64,000 nt of DNA from Ascidia mentula. Lineage: Eukaryota > Chordata > Ascidiacea > Phlebobranchia > Ascidiidae. The stretch is from contig OX387201.1 of assembly GCA_947561715.1 (NCBI GenBank), forward strand, positions 18,552,001-18,616,000, in the 5' to 3' direction. Position 1 is the first letter of the stretch. Every line of letters begins with the position of its first letter. Below, one piece after another: positions 24,521 through 37,110 of the stretch. A program made the position numbers and the translations under genes. Below the pieces are notes generated by a model. That model was given only the letters and a program-made list of their open reading frames with translations, was not told the origin of the DNA and ran no database searches.

Positions 24521-24625
24521 AAATGATAAACGTAAACTGTTATCTGTGCATATTCTAGGGGCGACATCGGAAGCAAGTTGATGTGGAACAGCTCAAGCAA
24601 CTTTTGGTTCTAAGAATAAAATTTA

Positions 24626-25511
24626 GTGATATATGCCGATTGCTTGAAATATCCAGACCCACATTGAAACGAGTTATATGTGAATGTAATTTGGAAAAAC
24701 CAACTTACAGGTATGGCAGGTGGAAATAACTTAGTTAAAGCTTTATTTAACTGGTGTATATCTATCCTCGTGCAGTTCAATATCAGATCAGGATCTTGAC
24801 ACCATATTACGAAATGTAAAAGGAAACCATCCTGCATCTGGGGAAGTTATGGTAAATGGACACCTCCAAGCACAGGGTATATTTGTACAAAGGAAAAGGC
24901 TTCGATCTAGTTTGCATAGAGTTGATGAAGAGGGAATAAAAGCACGACAACTTACAACCATTGCCAGAAGAAAATATACAGTTCCATGTCCTAACTACAT
25001 TTGGCATATAGATGGCACTCACAAGTTAATTAGATGGAAGTTTGTCATTCACGCTGGAATAGATGGATACAGTAGGTTAATTACCTACTGCCACTGCTCA
25101 GATAACAATAAGTCAGTGACTGTTTTAAACTTGTTTGAAGAAGCTGTGGATAAATTTGGTTTGCCACTAAAAATTCGAAGTGATTTTGGTGGAGAAAATG
25201 TTCATGTGTGGAGGTATATGTATGAAAGAAGGCTTAACAGCAAATCTGTGGTTACTGGAAGTTCAGTGCACAATCAACGAATTGAGCGACTCAACAGAGA
25301 TATTAATTCTCAAGTTGTGAATAGGTTTCACAATGAATTCTCATACCTTGAGGAGTGTCACATATTGGATATTATGAACTCTGTACATCTTTACTGTCTC
25401 CATTTTGTGTACAAAGATATCATAAACAAAAGGTTGGCGGAGTTTGTAACTGCAACAAACCACCATGTCCTTTCAACTGAAAATTATCAATCACCTTTGC
25501 AACTTTTTTGA
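24626..25511 (+). CDS. Transposase with integrase-type DDE core
   Basis: An upstream exon (about 24626-24710, helix-turn-helix-like [15 protein letters not shown]) is spliced through GTATGG...TGCAG to the main exon 24776-25511. The catalytic triad is visible: the first Asp in [12 protein letters not shown], the second in [10 protein letters not shown], and the Glu in [12 protein letters not shown]. The preceding sequence [17 protein letters not shown] is typical of this integrase family found in many animals. Cut-and-paste transposition in the nucleus is the expected role. The first coding exon was not identified, and the C-terminus appears to continue in a shifted frame to about 25797, so the copy may be slightly damaged. 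It converges on the companion gene. Confidence 0.8.
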
Positions 25512-25650
25512 CATGAATCGCCACCTATTACAGTTTCAGGCGCTAAACCCATTTGATGAAATTGATAATAGTGACATAATATACCCAAGTACTAGCAATG
25601 TTGATGTTGAAACAAATTTGTTACAATTGCCTGAAGGTGTATTACAAAAC

Positions 25651-26770
25651 TTAAATGATGCAGTACGTCAAGAAAGTAACAGTATGAACAAGTGCAAGCA
25701 CAGCTCTTGCATTCCATATAAATCCATCCTCAGATACTGCCTTCGTCAACAAATTAAGGTCTGGTTTGAGCAACAAGTATTGAAAAGTGGAAAATGAAAT
25801 GAAGCAATCTTTAAAAGCGTCGATGATGGCTGTTTGCATTTCAGTCATATTCCATACACTGTTAATTTGTATAACATGGTGTAATCCCATTGTCTTCATC
25901 TTTTTTTGACATCTTGGTATTGTCATAAACCAATCACCATTTATTCTTTGTATGCCTTGTGAAAATTCTTGAAGTGGAATACATACAACAATTCTTGAAC
26001 AAAAGTGATGTCTATCAGTTTTTTTGTATTTGAGTTTTCGACCACCTTTAACTGCAACTGGTTTCCACCTTTTTCCTGTCGAGTTTAATGGACAGAAAAC
26101 TCTTTTACACTCCTGCAAAAATTAAAGAACAGCATAAGAATATTACATTTACTGCATAATGCTAGCCAAGTTATTTTTACTAGTTGGAATGTTTTTGGAT
26201 ATGCTACTTTTGGATATACCATATGTTACGGGCACATCAAAGCTAAATGTTATGCAATCTACAGCAGTAAAGTAAATTACTTACTGGTTGAAAGTCATCA
26301 CCATCATCTACAAAGGTGGAATAGCTTGTTTTATCAGCCCCAAAGATACGGTCACCACTACCTCTGATTTCATTTTGAAAGGAAGAATTCTGTCAACAAA
26401 GCACACAGTGGTTCGAAAGAAAAAAATACAGTAGTTAACTGCGTCCCCAGTGACAGGGTATACAACTTGGCATGATATAAACTTTTTCGTGAGTTTTACC
26501 TCTATTGGGAATAACACATTTCGAACATGAAATTAACATTTGTTACTCACTAACAATACTAATGTGTTTACCCGACCCCTAAGGGGTACTTACAATTTTG
26601 GGGGGTTTCTTTACTTTTTCCAACTGGCCTTTAGGCAGTGCAGATCCAGAAGATGAGGCAGATTTGCAATCATTGTCCTGTTCGCCTCGGTCCCTCGCCA
26701 AGGTATTAACAACTGTGGCCAATCTTTGCACCGCCTCTTCCAACTCCGTATATTCGCTCTTGGTTTCCAT
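25651..26770 (-). CDS. Companion protein of the DDE transposon
   Basis: Three minus-strand exons: 26770 to about 26593 (starting METKSEYTELEEAVQRL, coiled-coil-like, donor GTAAGT), about 26399-26287 (acidic, GADKTSYSTFVDDGDDF), and about 26114-25651 (ECKRVFCPLNSTGKRW through MTEMQTAIIDAFKDCF and EDGFIWNARAVLAL). The last part resembles the N-terminal region of HECT-type proteins that often accompany this transposase family in fish and invertebrates; that link is from memory and tentative. No HECT domain is present here. It probably assists transposition, but its function is unknown. Confidence 0.6.
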
Positions 26771-26832
26771 TACCTACGTTACCTTATTAAAAATATATAT
26801 TAAATATAACGCGATAAAAAGCGCCGGCAAAT

Positions 26833-27297
26833 TTTTAGCTAACCTGCGGCAACAAAGCTTTATAATGCGCAACTTCGTTATCTTGCAGCAACTTAGCTCT
26901 ACGTTGCGACACATTGACTCTATGTTGGGGGAACTTGGCTGTCTTGCAGCAACTTAGATATCTTGCAGTAACTTAGCTCTATCTTGCGGCAACATATCTA
27001 TCTTGTAGCAACTTCGATCCATGTTGCGGCAACTTAGCACTATGTTGCCGCAACTTAGCTATCTTGCCGCAACTTAGCACTATGTTGCGGCAAGATAGCT
27101 CTATGTTGCGGCAACTTAGCTATCTTGCCGCAACTTAGCACTATGTTGCCGCAACTTAGCTATCTTGCCGCAACTTAGCACTATGTTGCCGCAACTTAGC
27201 TATCTTGCCGCAACTTAGCTATCTTGCCGCAAGATAGCTCTATGTTGCCGCAACTTAGCTATCTTGCCGCAACTTAGCTTTATCTTGCAGCAAGTTA
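26833..27297. repeat. Right repeat arm of the DDE transposon
   Basis: An array of TAGCTATCTTGCCGCAACT and TAGCACTATGTTGCCGCAACT words, with degenerate copies toward the inner end. It is the inverted counterpart of the left arm but about twice as long, so the arms differ in repeat number. Confidence 0.85.
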
Positions 27298-27669
27298 ATA
27301 TTTTTCAAAAAGGCGCCCCATACCATTCACACTAAAATGTGATTCAATAACATTTTAAATATTAACACAAGGTAACTAACAACAAAAAACAAGTTGTTAT
27401 ATTGCTTACCATGGGCACATTGACGACCATGTGTATTGGTTGCTAGGCAGTTTTTCATCGAACATCGAAAGTCATCGAATATTCTGCTGTCATCATGTCA
27501 GGAAATACTTACGCTCCCATACCAAAAAAAGATAAGGAGGTTGAGAACCTTTATTGTGCGTGTAAAGAACCGAATGCTGTGAAAAATCATGTGAATGATA
27601 CTGAAAAGAGAGACAAGTCTACTAACAAATCACAGGCACTACAAAGAAACATTTCTTTTTTTTAATGCA

Positions 27670-28350
27670 GACATAAGTGTTGTGGGCTCGTCGTGAATGG
27701 GGTAATGAACAGCCCAGGCATCACCAATGTTGTGGAATAAACCAACCCAGTTAAAGAAATCTGCAAATGTTCTTTTTGTGCAGTGCGTATTTCCGACATT
27801 GCTCAACGCACCTAATCCAACCAGTTGGATTTGTTAAGACGAGCCATGCTCGCATTTTAAGGTAACGAAACAAGCTCTCTGCAAATCCACTGGCTTGTGG
27901 GTGATAGGAAGATGTGAATTTCCCGATCTGAACACATGTAGGCTGGAATATCCAAACAGGAAATCCAATGATATACAAAATCCCGGCACAGGTGATTGCT
28001 GTGGCAACCTGCATTGGAATTGCCTCTGGCAAGCGAGTAAAACGGTCTACCACCATGAGTAAATACATCTTGCCTCGACATTGTGGTAATGTCCAACTTT
28101 GTTGGGTGTGATGTTGTATAGTTTGGGTCTCTGACATGAAAACAGCACGTCCATGTTGTTGGGACAACCGTGCGCGGATTACCGAGTAATACGTCGCATA
28201 ACAGCGTAAAACTTGGGGAGCAAATCTCAATTTTGTAAAGATGAAGGCTTGTCAATGCTGTGCAATACGCCTGCACGTCATCGGTTTGTTGCGCAGTTGT
28301 CAAAGCTTCAAAGTTGATATCCTGGAATGAAGTGTACAAAGTAGGCATAG
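27670..28350 (-). pseudogene. Ty3/gypsy-like integrase fossil
   Basis: The minus strand keeps recognisable integrase-core words such as CRGKMYLLMVVDRFTRLPEA and SSYHPQASGFAESLFRYLK, typical of gypsy-class LTR retroelements. It is old and broken in several places, with no LTR seen next to it. A related copy occupies the right end of the window (about 63.7-64.0 kb). Confidence 0.75.
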
Positions 28351-28359
28351 TAACACGCG

Positions 28360-28480
28360 AAAGGGCATTACAATTGATTGTTGCTCAAGCACGTGTACTC
28401 TGCTATTGGGCTTTCTGCAAACCGGCGATTCGATACTGAAAAGTCGTTTTCAAACTGAGAAAAAACTCCCAAACACTCAT
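28360..28480. repeat. Short dispersed repeat shared with 62.2 kb
   Basis: GCAAACCGGCGATTCGATAC and its surroundings (about 100 bp) recur at about 62205-62300. Both copies lie near gypsy-like fossils, so this may be a piece of the same element. Confidence 0.6.
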
Positions 28481-28955
28481 CTCATCCGACCTGAATAATC
28501 TCAAAACTAAATCGGGTTGTAGGGAGGATTTGCATCGACTCACAAATTCGTATTATTGCTTCAATGCTTGTTGGTTGCCCTGGTGGCGTATTTTCTAAGT
28601 CATTTTATCCGCTCTGCGACGCTGTGGAGCCATCCTTAATATGACGACTGCTGCGCTGTCTTTCTTTGCCTCGTGGGGAAACTGTCAATGATCAACGTCA
28701 TACATGCAGAAGGCATTGATATCATTTTGTTACGATACAGAAACTGACAATTCAGGCTGGTGAGAATACATTGGCTAGGGTGACTGAGGAAACGTCATCT
28801 AAACGGTTTTTAGCAGTTTAAGCTTTGTATGAAAATTAGGTAGTCGACAACCTCTGAACGCTGTATTTAGGTAAGCTTATGAGGAGGGCTATATTTATTG
28901 AAACTATATCCGATTGTGTATGAAGCTTAAAGTATTTGATTGCGTTTGTCTTCGT
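28480..28955. other. No gene seen
   Basis: Noncoding sequence between the gypsy-like fossil and the long direct repeats. No ORF, RNA gene or repeat boundary was recognised. Confidence 0.4.
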
Positions 28956-28959
28956 TTTG

Positions 28960-29470
28960 TCGTTTTTGCAGAAAATAGATTCTTGCAATTTGCATTAAAC
29001 CCTCCATTAGATATATACGCGTACGGTATTTTATCACTAACGATGCATTCGAGGCTTTAGTCAACAGGAGAATTTTTCTTATGTTTAAAACACAGTAACA
29101 AGCATTTTTAGTAACGACACCAATGTGTCTTTTATGAGTCCGCATCGTTAATTGTGTTAATTTTTAAGTTTCGAACAACGCTCACATTTATCGATAACTT
29201 TTCCTCCGCAGCAACTTCGTGTTTTTGGATCCAAAACGAAACAGAAAAGTATAAATTCAAGAAATAAAAGTGCAAACGTCCATGCGCTCGCGACGTTCCA
29301 TCAGTTATTTACACAAATCGTAAACAGGGAGGAGGAAAAGTTCAAACCTGCCATAAAACCTAAGGGTTTTGTCACTTTAAATAGATAACGAAGCAAAAGT
29401 CGCTTTATCGCTGAGTGGAGTTGTACGTAAATCCACTAAAATCAACCACTACCTCAACCAGACATCCAAC
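28960..29470. repeat. About 500-bp direct repeat, first copy
   Basis: It matches 36560-37110 closely, including AAACGTCCATGCGCTCGCGA in both. Shorter parts recur at 33.60-33.77 and 41.74-41.93 kb. Similarity ends at the phrase AACCAGACATCCAAC, exactly where the Polinton capsid fossil begins in this copy. Confidence 0.75.
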
Positions 29471-30510
29471 CTAATGAGCTGAGTCGTAGCCTAGAGTCGC
29501 CACCCGGAGAACCGGTCAAGAAACGCAAACGCAAGAAGGCGGCTGACAAACGCAAGCGCATACGTGGCGATATTTTCTCTTGTGGGATGGCGCTGATCAA
29601 CGAGCGCTCGATGAGCTGTGCGAAAAGTGAGTTGGATTTATTCGCGATGAAGTCCACCCAGACTGGTGTTTCGTCGTTGCTCCTGTCCGAATATCTGCCT
29701 TTAGCCGCGGTAACAGACGCTGGACCGTATGATTTTTACATTGCCGCCGACGGGGAGCACTACATCGACTTCAACAACAAGCTATTATCTTGTACGGTGC
29801 GCATTACCAATGCGGATGGTACAATCCTGGACGCCGATGTCGCAATGGCACAGTCGAACTGTTTTGCACACGCGCTCTTCAGTCTAATAGAACTGTCTCC
29901 ATTGCATTGATTCCGGCCAGCAACAATTATACATACAAAGCTTATATCGTAACCCTCTTATCTTTGGATCCGAAGCGAAGAACACACAACTGACCACGTC
30001 GCTTTGACACGCGGATGACGCGGAGCTCCCTGACGCGTGGCAATAGCGGGTTTTAAATTAGTCTCGCGTGGGCAGTAGAGAGTCGAAATGCTGTCTAAAC
30101 TTCACTGCGATATGTAGCCTACCAGTGAGAAACGGTGTCGACGTGCGCCTTTCTCTCGCGCGTGGCAACGATCAATTCGCCGTCATGGCGGCCGCCGACC
30201 CCAGTCTGAAAATCAAAGTTATCGATGTCCAATTATTCGTTCGCAAGGTGAAGTCCTTCGCCACCATCGCCACTTAGGCGCATCAGAAAACACTCCAATC
30301 TCACTCGGCCGTGTACCGACTGCGTCGTTCGGAAGTTCGCGTATTTACAATAGCCGGCGGGAGTTTAACGACTGTGTGCGATACACTCGTGACCGGGCAG
30401 GTTTCTGTCAGGGTTGCTTTGGGTTTTGTGGACGGTGTCGCTCACAACGGCGCTAGGGAACGAAATCCAAAACTTACTATGTCGGCGTGCACGCTAAAAT
30501 ATTTTTAATT
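29470..30510 (+). pseudogene. Polinton (Maverick) capsid-gene fossil
   Basis: The plus strand preserves words of the widespread Polinton capsid-type protein, such as KSELDLFAMKSTQTGVSS, GEHYIDFNNKLLSC and VIDVQLFVRKVKS. It is broken in several places and partial. Together with the polymerase fossil at 37.6-39.7 kb it probably marks one old Polinton, now dispersed by repeats. Its local base composition is more GC-rich than the surroundings. Confidence 0.75.
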
Positions 30511-30519
30511 CTGCCAATC

Positions 30520-30900
30520 TTTTACAATGGGGCCCAACATGCTAAATCTCGTTTCGCAGTTAATTGTAAACATGTTTTCGCTCAAAATACATTATCGACT
30601 CCTAGTGTTTTTGAATAAGATTAATTTCAGAAAGAATTTATCTTTTTTGATTGTTGTTAAACATATTCACAAGCCAAACATATATGTCTTCTTCTGTTTT
30701 TGACAAATCGAGCCCACCACTTGTTCGGTGGCCTTCACCGCCGGACCGACCTGCACCCAGCAGACCATTTATGTTTGAATTTGTGATATTTTGCGACAGA
30801 TGTGTTTCAGACTGCACCCGAAATTATGGATGAGACGGGCTGCGCAACGAGTTTAAAAGGACCCAGCGGGCCATAAAAAAATACAATAAAAAATATAAAA
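30520..30900. other. No gene seen
   Basis: Sequence between the capsid fossil and the long direct repeats. No recognisable feature. Confidence 0.4.
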
Positions 30901-32000
30901 AAATGATTCCGAGCAAGGCGTGCGCTTAATCGTTCAAACCAGGACAAGCTACCTGTCTGCCACAACATGCTGGTGTAAAGACGAACAAACTTTAACGAGC
31001 TCTCTGTTACGACGCCAAACCTCGTTTTAGGAAACATGCGTATGATGTGTAGGGTTAATATTTCGTTTGCTTGTTTAGGAACTGCTCATGGCCACCAACT
31101 AAATCTCCTTGTTAGTTTTCTAATGCTAAATGCTCATATTGTTTGAGTAATAAATGTAACAATCGAGCTTGCATCGAATCACTATTCGTGTTTGAACGTT
31201 TTGCGTGAACCAAAAAAGCAATAAGTCTATATTTCAACTCTGTATAAATAAACCACACCTAGGCATAAAAAGTTTGCCTAGAATTTTGTCATCATGTCGT
31301 ATACAGCGTGAGCATGGTAACCAGCAGCTTGAATTTCTGTGTGCCAAGATCCACCAAATGGCCTCGATTCGCCGCTAATGGGTTTTTAGTGGGCAGCTTA
31401 AAAGGGAGAAGAATGTGCTTTTGTTGATTGTTAAAAGCTAGAAAGCAAAATGTTGAAAGCAGGCATTTATACGCAAAAACACATCTACAAACACGGAAGG
31501 CTTTCTACTCATAACAATGTTTGGTGTCTACGGGGAGCAGGGGCAGAAATATCTGGAAAGTGTCGGTAAACTGGGGAAACTATGCGTGTTTTTGTCGTTT
31601 AGTGATGAAATATACACATTTATATATAACGACTCAAAACATTCTCTTGTTCCTGTCAGTTTGTTTGTTCTTCTGACGACGGTTGTGTAGGTTGTCATTT
31701 GTTGAATCTGACTTCATACGAAAGTTTCAGCTAACAATGAGCTTTTTCGGGCGTTGGGTTAAACTGTTACGAGCTGGAAAACCAAACGTTTTGTTTCGCG
31801 TAGTCAGCCGACCTCGAGGATTACCGAGCAGTTTTAACGACGGAGGTACGAAATAGTGGTAACTTATTAATTCATGCTCCAAAGAACCGCCCACGCTTTG
31901 CGCAGCAACCACATATTGTGTAAAAATAAGCAAGTGAAATGTTAAAAATTGGCCCATAAGGGGCATTGCGCAAAACTTCATGATTTGATGCATTGCAAAT
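30900..32000. repeat. About 1.1-kb direct repeat, copy 1 (copy 2 at 34900-36120)
   Basis: Shared landmarks occur in the same order and spacing: CTGCCACAACATGCT, GTTTGAACGTTTTGCGT, GTGTCTACGGGGAGCAGGGG and CAATGAGCTTTTTCGGGCGT. There is no coding signature in either copy. Confidence 0.75.
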
Positions 32001-32129
32001 ACAATAGTTTGTGCCATGGTAAAAGGATTATTTGGCCACAGTAATGGCAAACATTCCTTGAGTTTTAAGCTTTCCATTTTCATTTTTTAATTAAAGCAAG
32101 TCGCTTTTCCCATCAAATAAAAAGTGCCA

Positions 32130-34720
32130 TAATGTCAGTTGTTGGTCGGACTTTAACGTGAGAAATTGCTATCAACTTCGCATTGAAATTAATCGTTAAA
32201 CCAGGACCAGCAACCTGCCAGCACCAACATGTTCGTGTAACGACGAACAAAGTTTAAGGACCTAACTATTACGACGTCAACCTCGTTTTTGGAAATTTTC
32301 GTGTGACGTGTGGCGTTAACATTCCGTATGCTTGTTTAGAACTGCATATTACCGCCACTACACCTACTAGTAAGATGTGTGATACTAAAATCCGACGTAC
32401 TTAAGGTACTTTAAATACTTTAAATACCAACTAGAAATGTTGCTAGAGGAAAATGACTTTAACAGGTGAAAAATGACTTTAAAAAATGAGCTCGTTACTA
32501 TGCTCAAACCTTTTCGAAAATGACCCTTGAAACCGTTTAGTAGTCAGATATGAAAGTACAATCAAATCCGTCATCATTCCTTTGTGTTATATAAATTTGT
32601 TCACCATTCCTCACAATAACTGTGTAAGTTGTCATTTGTTAAAAATGAATTTATTGGTTTTTCTGTCGCTATGGTAGGAAACAGGTAGAGAAAAACAAGC
32701 TTTTGCCGACGATGGGTTCAAAACTATTACGAGCTGGAAAGATAAACATTTTGTTCCGGGTAACTCGTCAACCGACATCAAAGTCGGGATAATTTTCAAC
32801 GTAGGTACGAAATACCTTGGGCACGCGTGATCCTCGATTTTTAACGCGTGATTCTCGATTTAAAAAGAAAGAAACAAGTAAACGAGTCTGGCGCGAACCA
32901 CATGTTGTGTACTAAAAGTAAACAAATACGGAGCATTCAGGTTTGATGTGTTTCAGTGATTTTAATCTTTGTCATATTACGTATCGCATAATACAAGAAA
33001 CACGCGACTTTATACCAACCCGAATGTGTATGAAGCAAGAGAAACACTTCCAGACAATTTACTTTTGGAAAGTCAAGAAAAGTTTTTGAATACTTGATAC
33101 AATCGTGTAGTTTGCCAAAATCTAATATATTCACATTTTGCAGACTTATATTGCGCATTAGGCTTGTCCACAACGACCAATTTAGCTGTACAGAGTTAAC
33201 CGGTTTTCGCTCGCAGAGCAGCAAAACTTGAAGGCTTATGGATAACATTGCCATGAACCATCAGCAAAGAATCGACAAATTAAAAGCCTATTTGCGCCCA
33301 AACTGCACTAAAGCACACAAGCAAAACAAAACGAAGCAGTTTATATGCAGTGACCATACATACTTCTAATCACTTGTTATTTTGTTTCACATGTTTAATG
33401 TATGTGCGTATGAAAAACTACTATTTTAGGACGCCACTCTACACCAATATAACGTTCTCACGGCCAATTGCGTTTTTCTCGCAGTGTAGCGTACGTCCCG
33501 TGACTGCCTGTTTATACTGGCAAACGTTGGCGCTCGTTGGCCATTTTTTCAGTGCAATATGCATTTAAGTGCTGATTTGGGGTCTATGGATTACTGCATA
33601 ATTAGATTTAAACTCTCTATTAGATATATGCATAAACAGTATTTTATCACTAACCATGTGTTCGAAGATTTAGTCAACAGGAGCAGTTGGAATTTTTGTT
33701 ATGTTTAAAACACAGTAATAAGCATTTTTAGTAATAACACCGATGTGTTTTATATGTGTTTTGGATGAGTTAGCATCGTTCCACCAGAAGCAAGATGGTG
33801 ATTTTAAATGCAGTTTTGTAGCCCGGTGAACAAACGTTTAATGCTGTATGATCTCAATGATTAAAACGTATCAGTTACGACACATTAATTCTAACTGTGT
33901 CAATTTTTAAGTTCGGAATGCAAAAACAAACGCGAAAGTTTTCGTGTAAAACAAGTTTTAATATTCATTAAGGCAGATGAAAATATTTTTTGGATGAAAT
34001 ACGTTTGTAAACATTGATCTCGTATTTTAACATATCACACATAAATTTGTACTAGGATCTAGAGTAGCACTTTATCACACATTTATCAAGCCGATACAGT
34101 AATGTAATTGTGTTATTGGTTATTTCAGTAGCCACTTTTAGCTTACAGAATCTAGTACACTTTTTATGTATTCTAAAATCATAGAGTGTCTTATCCTATG
34201 ATGTAAGATCAATTTTTATTCCACAACACTTTGCAACCATGAGATTTGTTTGTGGTGGTTGACGCAAACGCTTCAATCAAGTTGGGTCACTTGGAAGGAA
34301 AAGTTTTTACCTCGTTAAAGCTCGCAGAAACCAAACATAATGAGCTTTCATGAACAAGGACATTGTGTAGGTTGTCATTTGTTAAACCTAAAGAGGAAAG
34401 TTTTTCTCTCGCTAAGATAGAAAGTAGGTAGAAACGGAGAACAATGAGCTTTTACGGGCGATGGATATTAAATTGTTACGAGCTGTAAAACAAAACGATT
34501 TGTTCCGCGAAACTTGTCAACCGACCTCGATGATTTGTCAAGGACTTTGTACGTCGTTATGTTCCAATATGATTATTCCTTATCACTGCAAATACGTGAG
34601 AAATAGTCCCATTATACCTTGTAATACTCATGTATGGACGGGTACATTCTTTTTCTGCTTTTGGTTTGTTCGTCATGTCTGACGACGATTGTGTAGGTGA
34701 TCATTGATTAAACCTGATGT
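32130..34720. repeat. About 2.6-kb direct repeat, copy 1 (copy 2 at 39830-42720)
   Basis: Long colinear similarity with 39830-42720, for example CAGTGATTTTAATCTTTGTC, GCAGTTTTGTAGCCCGGTGA, AACATATCACACATAAAT and CCAATATGATTATTCCTTAT in both. It follows the 1.1-kb repeat, so the middle region is a decayed array of units of about 3.9 kb. No gene was seen. Confidence 0.75.
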
Positions 34721-34899
34721 ATGAAGTTTTTTTCTCGCTGAGATAGCAAGCAGGTAGAAACGTTGAAATTAAATTAAATCGAAAAAGACTTTTGGAGTAT
34801 TTTGGTTGAAATGTGTAGTTTTTGCGCTCTTTTCTCCTGGAGTCAGTTTATTGTTTTTTTCTAATATGGGACATCCCAGTGCTTTCAACTTCGCATTGT

Positions 34900-36120
34900 A
34901 ATCGATCGTTAAACCAAGGCCAGCAACCTGCCTGCCACAACATGCTCGTGTAACGTCGAACAAAGTTTAACGAGCTCATTGTTACGACGCCAAATCTCGA
35001 CTTTGGAAACTTTCGTGAGACGTTAACATTACGTTTGCTTGTTTAGTAACTGCTCATGGCACCAACTAAATCTCCTTGTAAGTTCTCTGATGCTAACAGC
35101 TTATGTAATTACTGTAACATATTAAATACCAAAGCTCCTACAATATCGTGGATTAGATGTAAAATCGAGCTTGCAGCGAAGCACAATTAGTGTTTGAACG
35201 TTTTGCGTAAACCAAAAAAGCAATGAGTCCATATTTCAACTCTGTATTAATAAGACACAGCTGGACACAAAAAGTTGGCCTTGAATTCTGTCATTATTTT
35301 GTATACGACGAGAGCACAGATTTTTAGTGAGCCTTAAAAGGAAGAAGAATGTGCTTATGCTGACGATGTACTTTAAATTGTCAAGAGCCAGAAAGCAAAA
35401 CGTTAAAGGCTGGCATTATTTTTAGTACTACACAACGGGTCTTTTGTCAACAATTTTGATAAATATTATCGTTTCGATCGCTATGCAGCAGCCCTCACTG
35501 GGATGTATAAAAGCAAATGTGTATAAAAACACAGCGTGGTCAAACGTCGTAGCAATAAAACTGAAGAAAGAGTAGATCGAGGGGAAATGAAGAAAGATAA
35601 GGAAAGACGGCAAAAACACATCTGAAACCACGGAAGGCGTTCTACTCATAACAATGTTTGGTGTCTACGGGGAGCAGGGGCAGAAATATCTGGCAGGTGT
35701 CGGTAAACTGGGAAAGCCATGCGTGTTTTTGTCAATTAGTGATGAAATATACACATTTATATATAACGACTCAAAACATTCTCTTCTTCCTGTCAGTTTA
35801 TTTGTTCTTCTGACGACGGTCGTGTAGGTTGTCATTTGTTGAATCTGACTTCATAAGAAAGTTTCAGCTAACAATGAGCTTTTTCGGGCGTTGGGTTAAA
35901 CTGTTACGAGCTGGAAAACCAAACGTTGTTTCGCGTAACTCGTCAATCGACCTCGAGGATTTACGAGGAGTTTTACGACAGAGGTACGAAATAGGGGTTA
36001 CTTGTTAACTCATGCTCCAAAGAACCGCCAACGCTTGGCGCAGCAACCACATATTGTGTAAATATAAGCAAGTGAAAAGTTTAAAATTGGCCCATTAGGG
36101 GCATTGCGCAAAACTTGACA
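34900..36120. repeat. About 1.1-kb direct repeat, copy 2
   Basis: Second copy of the repeat at 30900-32000. It is followed at 36.17-36.77 kb by a shortened version of part of the 2.6-kb repeat. Confidence 0.75.
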
Positions 36121-36559
36121 AAAAAAAACATGATTTTATGCATTGCCAATAAAATTTAAAACAAATTAAATTAAAAGCCAATTTGTGCCCAAACTGCACT
36201 AGAGCACACGAGCAAAACAAAACGAAGCAGTTTAAATGCAGTGACCATATATACTTCTAATTACTTGTTATTTTGTTTCACATGGTTAATGTATGTGCGT
36301 ATGTAAAAGTATTGCTTTAGGGCGCCACAGAATGCGACTTCAGTCTACACCAATATAACGTTCTCACGGCCAATTGTGTTTTTTTGCAGTGTGGCATTAG
36401 TCACGTGACTGCCTGTACATACTGCCAAGCGCTGACGCTCGTAGGTCATTTTTTTTCATTCTATGTTAAGTCTGCTTCTAATTTCGATTGTAGTGCATTT
36501 AAGTACTGATTGGGGTCTCAACAGTTTTATCTGGCAACATAAAGTATTTGATTGTGTTT

Positions 36560-37110
36560 GTCGTCTTTTTGTCTTGTTTGCAGAAAATACATTCTGGCAA
36601 TTAGAATTAAACATTTCATTATATATATACGTGTACGGAGTTTTATCACTAACAATGTATTCGAGGATTTAGTCAACAGGAGCAGTTAGCATTTTTGTTA
36701 TGTTTGAAACACAGTAACAAGCATTTTTAGTAACGACACAAATGTGTTTTGAATGAGTCAGCATCATTAATTGTGTTAATTTTTAACTTTGGAAAAACTA
36801 TCTCGCTCACATTTATCGATATATTTTCCTCCGCAGCAAATTGGTGTTTTTGGATCTGAAACGAAACAGAAAAATATAAATTCAAGAAATAAAAGTGCAA
36901 ACGTCCATGCGCTCGCGACGTTCCATCAGTTATTTACACAAATCGTAAAAAGGGATGAGGAAAGTTCAAACCTGCCATAAAACCTAATGGTTTTGTCACT
37001 CTAAATAGATTACGAAGCAAAAGTTGCTTTATCGTTAAGTGGAGTTGTACGTAAATCCACTAAAACCAAACCCCATCTATATTAACTTTCATGTCAACCA
37101 GACATCCAAC
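36560..37110. repeat. About 500-bp direct repeat, second copy
   Basis: Direct match to 28960-29470. In this copy the repeat is followed by another instance of the dispersed ATGAG.TTTTACGG module instead of the capsid fossil. Confidence 0.75.

Larger units (their letters stand above)
24249..27322. mobile_element. DDE DNA transposon with foldback-like repeat arms, inserted in a TPP2 exon
   Basis: The ends are inverted repeats starting TATGGGGCGCC and ending GGCGCCCCATA, flanked by a perfect 6-bp target duplication CCATTC (24243-24248 and 27323-27328). Removing it rejoins a TPP2 exon reading [14 protein letters not shown] across the site. It carries a plus-strand transposase with an integrase-like DDE core and a minus-strand companion gene, convergent, between long arms made of alternating CTAAGTTGCGGCAA-type repeats. 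The transposase type and 6-bp duplication would fit the IS3EU-like group of eukaryotic integrase-type transposons; that family name is inference. Confidence 0.88.
17980..27530 (-). pseudogene. TPP2: Tripeptidyl-peptidase II pseudogene, copy A
   Basis: TPP II is a giant cytosolic subtilisin-type serine peptidase that removes tripeptides downstream of the proteasome. Minus-strand exons match the family in order. They run from YSM...QYTWSS (about 27.52-27.41 kb) and GVSISAPGG with the serine motif [11 protein letters not shown] (24.24-24.05), to YSIRRAIQNTASKQ (23.85-23.73). FKPGQIARKFFHVPEGATW is near 22.8 kb, then QYPIKLDKGEYTIRLQ at 21.4, CDPRPDAASIK at 20.3, VLPFVFKHAVANKKYG at 18.57, and the final exon ending PIKYPASFIPF (stop 17982-17980). 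It is broken: exons upstream of about 27.53 kb, including the Asp and His regions, are absent. A DDE transposon splits the exon before GVSISAPGG. An extra 46 nt shifts the frame between SVPN and WILRGSQL, and the 27.5 kb exon has an in-frame stop and a shift. Confidence 0.88.

Noticed and set aside
24275-27297. Repeat arms as a CRISPR array or satellite array
   Set aside because: The two arrays are inverted relative to each other and lie inside the terminal repeats of one transposon.
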